Origin: Hyphomicrobium sp.
GTDB lineage: Bacteria; Pseudomonadota; Alphaproteobacteria; Rhizobiales; Hyphomicrobiaceae
NCBI GenBank assembly: GCA_022841965.1
Contig: JALHQM010000020.1
Coordinates: 1-33,959 of the forward strand
Direction: 5' to 3'
Length of the DNA: 33,959 nt
A program made the translations under genes and the position numbers. Shown here one piece after another: positions 7,456-14,915 of the stretch (its first letter is position 1; each line of letters starts with the position of its first letter). The notes beneath the pieces are model-generated. The model saw nothing but the letters and a program-made list of their open reading frames with translations. It was not told the DNA's origin and made no database searches.

Positions 7456-8837
7456 AAAGCGACGAGGTCACCTACCCCATACCGCCTCGCCACGATGGTC
7501 CTGGCTCGGAGATCGAGCGGCGGCTTGAGAAGATGGCGCGCATCAACGCGGCGTTGATGCATCGAGTCGAGCGCTCGATGGACCAGCAAGCGAATGCGTA
7601 TTCTCTGTTTCAAACGGCGATCGGTCTCGAAGGGCAGATTCGCGTTCGCACGGACCAGCTGAAGACGGCGCTGGACCGTCTTGAGCAGGTGAACAGTGAA
7701 TTGACTTCTGCCCGCGATGCTGCTGAACGCGCCAACCGTTTTAAAACCCGCTTCTTCACCGCCGTCGGTCATGACCTTTTGCAACCGCTGCATGCCGCCC
7801 GGCTCACGCTGTCGGCGATGCTTGATGGTGAGCGCGACCGGGAGCAACAGCGTCTGGGCGGGCAGGTCGATCATGCGCTGTCGAGCATCGAGGAGCTGCT
7901 CAAGACCATCCTTGATTTGTCGAAACTCGAAGCAGGGGTGACGGAGCCGCAGATACGGCTGATCGATGTGGATCAGCTCTTCGAGGACGTTGTATCGGAT
8001 CTCATTCCGATTGCGCGGGCCAAGGGATTGAGGCTTTCACACCGGCCGACCCGGCTGATGGTGCGATCTGATCCGTTGATGCTGAGGCGGATCGTGCAAA
8101 ACTTGGTCGCCAACGCTGTCCACTACACCGACAAAGGGCGCATTCGGTTGCTCGCGCGCCGCCGGCACTTGCGCGTTCGATTAGAAATTTGGGATACCGG
8201 GCCAGGGATTCCGCCGGCCGAAAGGGAACGCATTTTCGAAGAGTTTCAGCGCGGCACCGTTTCGGAGACGTCACGGATCGGTGGGTTTGGGCTGGGATTG
8301 TCCATCGTGCAGCGCATGTCGGAAGCGCTCGATCACGAACTGAACTTATGTTCGCACGTTGGCCGGGGATCGTGCTTCACCGTTACAACGCCTTTTTCTA
8401 CGATGCGAGAGCCGCAGAGAGCGCACGAGCCTGCGGTGGCGCCGGGTTATGGTTTGCCCGCATCGCATGTGCTCGTCATCGACAACGAACCAACGGTGGT
8501 GGAGGCCATGCGCGCGCTTCTCACCCGGTGGGGTTGCACCGTGCGGGTGGCGTCGTCGGCAGAGGACGTGGACGGTCTTTTCAACGAGACGCCCGACTAC
8601 GCGCCCGACATTGTGCTGGCGGATTATCATCTCAACCGGGGGCAGACGGGCGTAGCGGTCGTCGGTGATTTAAGACGCAGGCTCGGTCTGGAGGTTCCTG
8701 CGATTGTCATTTCCGCCGACCGAACGTTGACGCAGGCCACGTTATCCGCGTCAGGGGCGTTTGAATTGCTGCGCAAGCCTGTGAAGCCCGCCGAACTGAG
8801 GGCTCTGATGCACCATGTGCTGGCCAACGGCGGATGA
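7452..8837 (+). CDS. Hybrid sensor histidine kinase (NahK/ErcS'-like)
   Basis: A soluble 461-residue hybrid kinase. Order: an N-terminal coiled coil (about 20-98), HisKA with phospho-acceptor H107 in the stretch FFTAVGHDLLQPLHAAR, an HATPase domain with N box at N221, DTGPGIP at 248-254 and GFGLGLS at 278-284, then a receiver domain (about 339-455) with acidic pair D344/E346, phospho-acceptor D391 and the conserved Lys of RKPVKP near 442. The HisKA wording and LVIDNEP receiver start resemble the NahK/ErcS' hybrid kinases. It has no sensor domain of its own, which fits the FIST protein encoded just upstream (ATGA overlap) as its input. The LuxR-type regulator facing it is the likely partner. 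The serine that usually precedes the phospho-His is glycine. Confidence 0.92.
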   Translation: MKSDEVTYPIPPRHDGPGSEIERRLEKMARINAALMHRVERSMDQQANAYSLFQTAIGLEGQIRVRTDQLKTALDRLEQVNSELTSARDAAERANRFKTRFFTAVGHDLLQPLHAARLTLSAMLDGERDREQQRLGGQVDHALSSIEELLKTILDLSKLEAGVTEPQIRLIDVDQLFEDVVSDLIPIARAKGLRLSHRPTRLMVRSDPLMLRRIVQNLVANAVHYTDKGRIRLLARRRHLRVRLEIWDTGPGIPPAERERIFEEFQRGTVSETSRIGGFGLGLSIVQRMSEALDHELNLCSHVGRGSCFTVTTPFSTMREPQRAHEPAVAPGYGLPASHVLVIDNEPTVVEAMRALLTRWGCTVRVASSAEDVDGLFNETPDYAPDIVLADYHLNRGQTGVAVVGDLRRRLGLEVPAIVISADRTLTQATLSASGAFELLRKPVKPAELRALMHHVLANGG

Positions 8838-8857
8838 CGGCGCGCGACCCGGACGGT

Positions 8858-9523
8858 TCACCCGTTGCTGCGCGCCAACTTGTCAAAATCGATGCGGCTG
8901 ACTTCAATCACGGCCTGGGTGCGGGAAGCGACATCAAGTTTGCGGAGAATCTCTGAGACGTGAGCCTTGACGGTTGTTTCACCGACGCCAAGCTCATGCG
9001 CGATTTGCTTATTGAGAAGTCCTTGGCGGAGCATGTTCAGCACGCGCAGCTGCTGCGGCGTGAGGGACGACAGACGTGACCCGATGTCGGACGCCCCGGA
9101 CGTGTCACGCGGGGGCGGCTGATAGGATTTCGGCAAGGTCAAATTGCCCTGCATGACGTTTTCGATCGCTTCGGCCAATTCGGGCTTGCGGGCAGATTTT
9201 GGAATGAATCCCGCTGCTCCGAGGCTCACTGCTTCATGCACGATGCGGCTATCGTCGAGCGCCGAAACAATGACGATTGGCTGTTTGGGATCAAGACTGC
9301 GCAGTTCGAGAAAGCCCTCGAAACCAGAGATGCCGGGCATCGATAAGTCCAGAAGAACGAGATCAAAGCGGTCGCCGCCAGCCAGTAGATCTTTTGCCGC
9401 CTCGATTGAGGACGCTTCCTTGATCACCGCATTGGGATGATTTGTTTTGATCGCCAGCGTGAGGGCGTCACGGAACAGCGGGTGGTCGTCCACCACCAGG
9501 AAGCTTTGTTCCATTGTTTCCAA
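8858..9523 (-). CDS. NarL/FixJ-family response regulator
   Basis: A 221-residue transcription factor with a receiver domain (D12, D13, phospho-acceptor D59, conserved Lys in PKSARKPE) and a C-terminal LuxR-type helix-turn-helix (about 155-215; motif NKQIAHELGVGETTVKAHV). It is convergent with the hybrid kinase gene, with only 20 bp between the stops, so it is probably the output of the FIST/kinase system, although this is inferred from position. The likely start is the first ATG (9523) or the second, three codons later. Related NahK/ErcS' systems use LuxR-type regulators of the AgmR/ErbR type. Target genes are not evident here. Confidence 0.93.
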   Translation of the reverse strand: METMEQSFLVVDDHPLFRDALTLAIKTNHPNAVIKEASSIEAAKDLLAGGDRFDLVLLDLSMPGISGFEGFLELRSLDPKQPIVIVSALDDSRIVHEAVSLGAAGFIPKSARKPELAEAIENVMQGNLTLPKSYQPPPRDTSGASDIGSRLSSLTPQQLRVLNMLRQGLLNKQIAHELGVGETTVKAHVSEILRKLDVASRTQAVIEVSRIDFDKLARSNG

Positions 9524-9761
9524 TTCCCAGGACGTGCGTCCGCTCCACTACCAAGCGGCTTCTTGGCTGTTCGACCTCTACGTGAGCCAGCGGCCTGTGT
9601 CAAAAAAGTTGCACGGCTCAATGTAATGATTCGGTCAACTCGCGATCGGGGTGGGTGCCCGGGGGCCGTTTGGCGGCGGCTGGCGTTAACCGCAATCGCA
9701 GGTGACCCCAATTCGGGCGATTGTTCAATCGGTTGCGACCACTCGTGTACGTGCAGGCCGC

Positions 9762-9790
9762 TTGGAATGCGCATGGGGGTCCTCTATAGT
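9762..9790 (+). promoter_or_regulatory. Putative sigma-70-type promoter of the BON/OmpA operon
   Basis: TTGGAA (9762-9767) and TATAGT (9785-9790) are separated by exactly 17 bp. The start of transcription would be near 9797, about 139 bases before the ATG at 9936. This is one of the best promoter matches in the window. Confidence 0.6.
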
Positions 9791-9830
9791 ATAAGGTGCG
9801 GCGGGGGGAACCGCCTGAACGCGCCCTATC

Positions 9831-9855
9831 GATGTTGCTGTGTAACAGTAGCATC
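9831..9855 (+). promoter_or_regulatory. Leader RNA stem-loop upstream of the BON/OmpA gene
   Basis: The 25 bases form an 11-bp stem (nine Watson-Crick and two G-U pairs) with a GUA loop: GATGTTGCTGT pairs with ACAGTAGCATC. There is no T-run after it, so it is not a standard terminator. A second stem follows, GCGCGCG (9872-9878) with CGCGCGC (9895-9901), enclosing GGTC/GACC. They lie between the promoter and the ribosome site, where a folded leader could affect RNA stability or translation. Confidence 0.45.
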
Positions 9856-9935
9856 CTAGTGGTGTGCTCATGCGCGCGGTCACGACCTCTTAGGCGCGCG
9901 CTGGCCGATGGCGAGAGTTGGGGAGCAGCAGTTTC

Positions 9936-11978
9936 ATGAGATGTAATCCGTGGCGGTGGCTGTGGGGCCTCCTGCTGATCGCTCCGCTGAGCTGGATCGT
10001 TCTGCATCTACATCAAGCCGAGATTGAAAACGATCTTCGTGTTCGCGCCACTGAGGCGTTGGAGCGTGCGGGGCTCGGCTGGGCATCGACCACGTTCTCG
10101 GGCCGCGATGCGGTTTTGAATGGACTTGCATCGGACGAAAGCCAGCCGACGAAGGCAACGGATCTCGTGCGGCGGGTCTGGGGCGTGCGGGTCGTGGATC
10201 CGCGAACGGATCTGGTCAAGATTGTCGAAAAATTTGTGTGGTCGGCGGAACGGGACGCGAGCGGCACCTTGCGCCTCTCAGGTTTCGTGCCCGGGGAGCC
10301 CTCACGGAAAGCCGTTTTGCAGGCGGTACGGGCAGCGCTACCCAATGCGCGGGTTGTGGACGAGATGACTGTGGCGCGGGGCGGGCCGGCGCGTGATGTC
10401 TTCGTCTCGGGTGCTGGATTTGGACTGAAGCAACTGGCGGCGCTGCGCGAAGGCCGCGTCGATCTTGCCGACACGACGTTTTCGATTTCCGGAACAGCGC
10501 CGGATCAGTCGAGCCTCAAGGCTGTGCGGTCGCGCCTGAAGTCGCTGCCGACAGGGATCACGTTGGCCCGCGATGCGGTGACTGGGCCGAAGATTGAGAC
10601 CTACGTTTGGGGTGCTGTTGCCACATCAAGCCAGATTGCCTTGTCGGGCTATGTGCCGTCAAAGGACGTGCGGGACCAACTGTTCCAGAAGGCCAAGACG
10701 CTTTTTCCGAACCGGGCGGTCGTGGACCGGATCGAGGTTGCCGACGGGGCGCCGGATGGTTTCGTCGCGGCGGCTGTGGCGGGGCTCGAACAGCTCTATC
10801 AATTGCGGGCCGGCGAAGTCTCGTTGTCGAACAAGGCCGCGACGCTCAAAGGCGAGGCCGATGACAAGGCGACAGCCGATACGGTGACGCGGTCATTCGT
10901 GTCGTCGATTAAGGCGCCGTTCCAGGCTCAGGCCAAGATTTCGGCACCTGAACCGCCGCCGCCAGCCGCCGCGCCCGAACCTGCGCCTGCGCCACCTGCA
11001 CCTGTGGCAGAGGCGGCTCCTGCAACCCCTCCAGATCCGTCTGCCTACGTTACGACGGCTCGGATCGAGCGCGGGCAGATCGAGTTGATGGGGAGTGTGC
11101 CGAACGAAGATGAGCGCATCGCCTTGGTGGCGGCGACGCGGGGACGGTTCCCGGACTTGTCGGTGAAGGACAGTTTGGACATCCGCGCGGGCGCGAACGA
11201 TGGTTGGCGTGCGTGTCTGTTGGCGGGGATCAATGGGCTCGGGCAGCTGACCACGGGCGACTTGACGTTGAGCGATCTCGCTGTGGCAGTGAAGGGCAGC
11301 ACGGACGACGACGACGTGGCGAAGGTTTTAGCCAGTGACGTGCGGGCTTCGGCAAGTTCGAATTGTGCGACGACGGTTGAGGTGACGAGCACGGGCGAGA
11401 AGCAGGCCCAAGCGCGGCGCCGGGCGGAAGAAGAGGCGCGGCTCCAGGAGGAGGCGCGGCGCAAGGACGAGGAGCAGCAGAGGCTCGCAGCCGAACTTGA
11501 AGCGAAGCGCAAGGCTGATCAGGAGGCCGCGGCGAAAGCGGCGGAAGACGCTAAATCCGCTGCCCAGAAAGCCGAAGAAGATGCGCGTTATGCAGCGGCG
11601 CTGGCCGAAGCGGACAAGTGTGAAAAACTCCTGGGTGCTGCCGTTGGACGGGGTGTGATCAACTTTAAGCGTGCTGACTGGGTGCTCGAAGATTCGAGCA
11701 AGCCGACGCTCGATCAACTCGTGAAAATTGCCAACGAGTGTCAGGTTTTCGAGATCGTCATCGAAGGCCACACTGACTCTGAGGGTATTCCGGAACGTAA
11801 CAATCCTCTGTCGGAGCGGCGGGCGCGGGCGGTTGCCGATTATCTGATCGCTGCGGGTATTCAAGCGTCGCGGCTTTCGACTGTCGGTTATGGTGCCGAA
11901 CGGCCGATTGCTGACAATGCGACTGCGGCGGGACGGGCGAAGAACCGGCGCATTGAGTTCAAGGTCGTCGCGGAATAG
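9936..11978 (+). CDS. Membrane-anchored BON-repeat/OmpA-domain envelope protein
   Basis: A 680-residue envelope protein. Residues 5-25 (WRWLWGLLLIAPLSW...) form a single transmembrane anchor with no clear cleavage site. Then come about three related units of roughly 100-150 residues that look like BON repeats (recurring pattern L.G.VP....R..L......P...VVD, then an A.GL.QL..L..G segment), a Pro/Ala-rich linker (about 350-375), another unit, a charged alanine-rich helix (about 485-565), and a complete OmpA C-terminal domain (about 575-680). The latter has the peptidoglycan-binding D and R positions (GHTDSEG, LSERRA). The layout recalls mycobacterial ArfA (anchor, BON, OmpA). I chose ATG 9936 behind GGGGAG (9920-9925) rather than the in-frame TTG at 9918. 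The role is probably linking inner membrane and peptidoglycan. Confidence 0.88.
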   Translation: MRCNPWRWLWGLLLIAPLSWIVLHLHQAEIENDLRVRATEALERAGLGWASTTFSGRDAVLNGLASDESQPTKATDLVRRVWGVRVVDPRTDLVKIVEKFVWSAERDASGTLRLSGFVPGEPSRKAVLQAVRAALPNARVVDEMTVARGGPARDVFVSGAGFGLKQLAALREGRVDLADTTFSISGTAPDQSSLKAVRSRLKSLPTGITLARDAVTGPKIETYVWGAVATSSQIALSGYVPSKDVRDQLFQKAKTLFPNRAVVDRIEVADGAPDGFVAAAVAGLEQLYQLRAGEVSLSNKAATLKGEADDKATADTVTRSFVSSIKAPFQAQAKISAPEPPPPAAAPEPAPAPPAPVAEAAPATPPDPSAYVTTARIERGQIELMGSVPNEDERIALVAATRGRFPDLSVKDSLDIRAGANDGWRACLLAGINGLGQLTTGDLTLSDLAVAVKGSTDDDDVAKVLASDVRASASSNCATTVEVTSTGEKQAQARRRAEEEARLQEEARRKDEEQQRLAAELEAKRKADQEAAAKAAEDAKSAAQKAEEDARYAAALAEADKCEKLLGAAVGRGVINFKRADWVLEDSSKPTLDQLVKIANECQVFEIVIEGHTDSEGIPERNNPLSERRARAVADYLIAAGIQASRLSTVGYGAERPIADNATAAGRAKNRRIEFKVVAE

Positions 11979-12022
11979 GGACGCGGTGCGCCCGAAAAAC
12001 GGGCCATCGCCGGGGAGCGGAC

Positions 12023-12121
12023 ATGGATTATCTGCTGATCAAGCTGATCTGGTATGTGGCTGGCGCATTCGCGTTCGGAATTTTTGCCGGGTGGGTCTCG
12101 TGTGGGGAGCCTGAGGAATGA
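12023..12121 (+). CDS. Small single-pass membrane protein, 32 residues
   Basis: An ATG at 12023 opens a 32-codon frame ending in TGA, with GGGGAG six bases upstream. The product is a hydrophobic helix with a Gly/Ala face (YVAGAFAFGIFAGWVSC, about residues 11-27) and a short acidic tail, EPEE. It sits between the BON/OmpA gene (44 bp before) and the HHH gene (46 bp after), on the same strand. Its AG-x3-G pattern with a following Cys resembles the membrane anchor of the next protein (YLAGCMVGC). The ribosome site, position and composition support a real gene. The function is unknown; an assembly partner of the flanking membrane proteins is a guess. Confidence 0.6.
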   Translation: MDYLLIKLIWYVAGAFAFGIFAGWVSCGEPEE

Positions 12122-12167
12122 CGCCGGTTTTGCCGATGGTCGCCGAGGCTTAAGGGAGTTCGTCCTG

Positions 12168-13976
12168 ATGATTATGCTTGCCCTGCAGATTTTCCTGCTT
12201 TTGTTGTCGGCCTATCTTGCCGGCTGCATGGTCGGCTGCATCTTGCGCCGTGCGCTCTATACGCCGCAGCCGGCGCTGGCTGTTCCCGTCGAGGTGCCCG
12301 TTGCTGCGCCACCGGCGCGGCGGGCATTGCCCGCCGAAGCCGCGCGTTTTGAAACAGCGCTGACTGGAAAGCCGGCCTCACCGCCCGCTGTTGCGCCTCC
12401 CGGCGAGCCGGTCGTGGAAGTTCGTCCGCGTCTGGTTCCGGCACCGCAGACCGAGCGGACCGGGCGCGGGGCAGGGACGGCAGAAATTGAAATCATCAAG
12501 TCGCCAACGCCGCAGCCGAGCGTTGAGCCAGACTTACGGGCCGAGGCCGCGCAAGTTGAGTCGGTGGCGCCGGTGGTGGTGCCGGACGCGACGCCCGATG
12601 TCGCGTCGCAGCCGTCCGTGCCCCAACCGATGGGGGCGCCTCAAATGGCCAGCTATGCGGCCGTGGCTGCTGCTGCTGCTGCGGCTCGTGCCGCAGCGGA
12701 AGCCGAGGCTGCCGCGTTGGCGCCTGAGGCCGACCCCCAGCCTGACCCTGAGCCGATCATGGAACAGGCGACTGAGCCTGAGGCTATCGTGGAGCAGGTG
12801 AGTGAGCCTGAGCCTGAGCCTGAGCCGATCTTGGAACAGGTCATCGCGCCTGAGCCAGTTGCTGAGGTCGCAGACGAGGCACTTGGCGCGCCGCAGTCTG
12901 AACCTGTGGCCATATCCGAGGTTTTGCCCGACGGCGCTTTGGAGACTGTTCCGGTTGAGGCAACGGAACCACTGGGACCGGAAGCCGAAGCTACGCCCGA
13001 GTCGTCCGAGGTGATCGCTCCGGTCGCCGACGTGGTCGTGTCGGGGTCTGTTGATGACCTGAAGCGCATTCGTGGAATCGATCAGGCGCTGGAGGATCGT
13101 TTGAACGGGTTCGGCGTCCGGCGGTTTTCAGATGTTGCGTCTTGGACATCCGATGACGTTGCGCGCATGAACCAGTCGCTGGGCCTGGTCGGACGTATCG
13201 AGCAGGAGAACTGGATCGAACAGGCCGACATTCTGGCGCGGGGGTCGGATACCAACTATTCGCGCCGGCAGAGTGTTGCCGCCACGACGTCAGCCGTGGG
13301 TATGGCTGCTGCTGCTGCCAGTGCGGCTGCCAACGCCACGGCGCAGATGAGTGCGGGACCGGACCGGTTCACGCGGATCATCGGCATCGATCCCGAGACT
13401 GAAAAGGTCCTCTACGGTCTGGGATATTCGCATTATTCGGACATTGCGCAGTGGACAGCGGCGGATGTCGAGCGGGTCGAGGCGGCACTGGGGCGCCCGG
13501 GTCGCGTGGGGTTGGATAACTGGATTGAACAGTCCCGCGTGTTGGCAAGGTATGCGGGCGAAACCGTTGAAGCGCGGCCCGTGCGTCTGGCGGATGCGAT
13601 CCGCGAGAACAAAGCGTCCAAGCCTTCGGAACCGGCTGCGGCTAGAACCGATATGGCAGGCCTGCGGTCTGTTCGATCGCAGGCCTTGCGCGGCGAGGGG
13701 AGCGCGGTGGGTGATCGCGTTGACGATTTGAAGCGGATACGCGGCATTGGCGTGCTCATCGAGAAGCGTCTCAACGCCCTTGGCATTACGTCTTACGAGC
13801 AGGTCGCGAATTGGATGAAAACCGATATCGATAGCATCAGTTCCCAACTTGATTTCCGGGGTCGCATCGAGCGCGAGAACTGGGTTGAGCAGGCGCGCAT
13901 TCTGGCGTCGGGCGGGCAGACGGAGTTTTCGCGCCGCGTCGACCGGGGTGAAGTCGAGTCCAGCAAGGATAGCTGA
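12168..13976 (+). CDS. Membrane-anchored protein with three helix-hairpin-helix units
   Basis: A 602-residue protein in three parts. Residues 4-22 are a transmembrane segment (ALQIFLLLLSAYLAGCMVG). Residues 30-295 are a low-complexity Pro/Ala/Glu-rich region with EPEP runs and poly-Ala. The C-terminal half carries three copies of one HHH-like unit, near 296-360, 398-460 and 517-590. Each has an (L)-x-RI-x-GI start, an LNG/LGYSHY or LNALGI core, an SW/QW/NW-type turn, then GRI..(E/D)NW..QA. Units 1 and 3 keep DDLKRIRGI; unit 2 is more divergent. HHH motifs often bind DNA, but this family's ligand is unknown. I chose ATG 12168 behind GGGAG (12154-12158). It is the last gene of the operon and ends 2 bp from a convergent gene. 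Confidence 0.85.
   Translation: MIMLALQIFLLLLSAYLAGCMVGCILRRALYTPQPALAVPVEVPVAAPPARRALPAEAARFETALTGKPASPPAVAPPGEPVVEVRPRLVPAPQTERTGRGAGTAEIEIIKSPTPQPSVEPDLRAEAAQVESVAPVVVPDATPDVASQPSVPQPMGAPQMASYAAVAAAAAAARAAAEAEAAALAPEADPQPDPEPIMEQATEPEAIVEQVSEPEPEPEPILEQVIAPEPVAEVADEALGAPQSEPVAISEVLPDGALETVPVEATEPLGPEAEATPESSEVIAPVADVVVSGSVDDLKRIRGIDQALEDRLNGFGVRRFSDVASWTSDDVARMNQSLGLVGRIEQENWIEQADILARGSDTNYSRRQSVAATTSAVGMAAAAASAAANATAQMSAGPDRFTRIIGIDPETEKVLYGLGYSHYSDIAQWTAADVERVEAALGRPGRVGLDNWIEQSRVLARYAGETVEARPVRLADAIRENKASKPSEPAAARTDMAGLRSVRSQALRGEGSAVGDRVDDLKRIRGIGVLIEKRLNALGITSYEQVANWMKTDIDSISSQLDFRGRIERENWVEQARILASGGQTEFSRRVDRGEVESSKDS
12804..12826 (+). repeat. GAGCCT hexanucleotide repeat inside the HHH gene
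   Basis: Almost four GAGCCT units in a row encode the EPEPEPEP tract. A GCT run near 12666-12682 encodes the neighbouring poly-Ala. Such units keep the frame when they expand or shrink, so the linker length may vary between strains. Confidence 0.6.
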
Positions 13977-13978
13977 AA

Positions 13979-14881
13979 CTACGCCGCGTCAGTTCGGTCG
14001 AGAAAACTGCGGACCTCGTCGATGGAGGACTTGTCGCGCAGCCAAGGCGCGTGACCTTGGCCGGGAATGGTGAGTTCCGTGAGGTCCGGGTGGCGTTGGC
14101 GCATCATGCCGGCTGTGGCCGCCGACAAGAGATCGGAATTTTGTCCGCGGATGACCATGATGGGGGTCCGCTTCAATGCATCGAACTGTGCCCACAAGGG
14201 CGGGATCGGTCCATCGATCGCGGAAAAGGCTTGGCCCAATTTGGCGTCGTAACCGGGGGCGGGCCGCCCGTTTTTTTCATTGAAAAGCTGGCGGGCAATC
14301 GGTTTCCATTCCGTCTCCGCGACTGCGGTGAACGCGCTGGCGTTCATGTCGCGAACCATGCTGGCTGCCTCTTTCCAATCGCGCGGCAGCGGCGTGCGGC
14401 CGACATAAGATGCAATGCGAGAAAGTCCGTCGCGCTCAATGACAGGGCCGATGTCGTTCAGGATGACGGGACCTAAGAAGCCGGGTTGGGCTGCTGCCAT
14501 GACCATGGCGATGAGGCCGCCGCGAGAGGTGCCGAGAATGGCTGCGCCTTCCAGGCCGCGCGCCATCATGAAGTCGAGCGCATCCTGCATTTCGCATGGA
14601 ACGGTATAGTTGCGCCAATCGCTGTCGTGCTCCGATAGGCCACGACCACGGCTGTCGAGGGTGAAGACGTCGCGTGCGCGCTGGCCTTGCGACAGGTCAC
14701 TGGCGATTTCGTGGAAGTCCCGGCTGTTGCGCGTCAGGCCGGCGAGGCAAAAGACGGGACGCAGGCGTTGGCTTGCAGATTCGGGCGAGGGATGACGGGG
14801 GCGATAGTGGCGGGCGTAGAGCTTCAGGCCATTGCGCTGGGTGAAAAAAATTTCGTCGAAGCGCTGCGGCGCGGCTGTCAT
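13979..14881 (-). CDS. Alpha/beta hydrolase
   Basis: A 300-residue alpha/beta-fold hydrolase. The nucleophile elbow GTSRGG places the catalytic Ser at 119. The segment VIRGQNSDLLS supplies the likely acid and GQGHAPWL the catalytic His near the C-terminus. The stretch VFCLAGLTRNSRDF carries the oxyanion-hole region. No signal peptide is seen, so it is probably cytoplasmic; the substrate cannot be named. I chose ATG 14881 behind GGGGGA; an in-frame ATG at 14980 would overlap the end of the transglycosylase gene. It follows that gene by 34 bp on the same strand, and its stop is 2 bp from the stop of the convergent HHH gene. Confidence 0.87.
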   Translation of the reverse strand: MTAAPQRFDEIFFTQRNGLKLYARHYRPRHPSPESASQRLRPVFCLAGLTRNSRDFHEIASDLSQGQRARDVFTLDSRGRGLSEHDSDWRNYTVPCEMQDALDFMMARGLEGAAILGTSRGGLIAMVMAAAQPGFLGPVILNDIGPVIERDGLSRIASYVGRTPLPRDWKEAASMVRDMNASAFTAVAETEWKPIARQLFNEKNGRPAPGYDAKLGQAFSAIDGPIPPLWAQFDALKRTPIMVIRGQNSDLLSAATAGMMRQRHPDLTELTIPGQGHAPWLRDKSSIDEVRSFLDRTDAA

Positions 14882-14915
14882 GTTTTGTCCCCCGACATTT
14901 AGGTGTTGCGCCTGA

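Larger units (their letters stand above)
9524..9935. other. Divergent promoter region and leader of the BON/OmpA operon
   Basis: This 412-base gap separates the response regulator (minus) from the BON/OmpA gene (plus). It holds a good sigma-70-like promoter (9762-9790) and, downstream of it, a leader of about 139 bases with two potential stem-loops (9831-9855 and 9872-9901). Open frames in the region have no recognisable product. One isolated TTAACC half-site near 9687 could be a CtrA half-site but has no partner at the required spacing. Confidence 0.55.

Noticed and set aside
8839..8872. GGCGCGC/GCGCGCC arms across the kinase-regulator junction as a terminator
   Set aside because: The loop is about 27 bases, the arms are low-complexity GC and there is no T-run.
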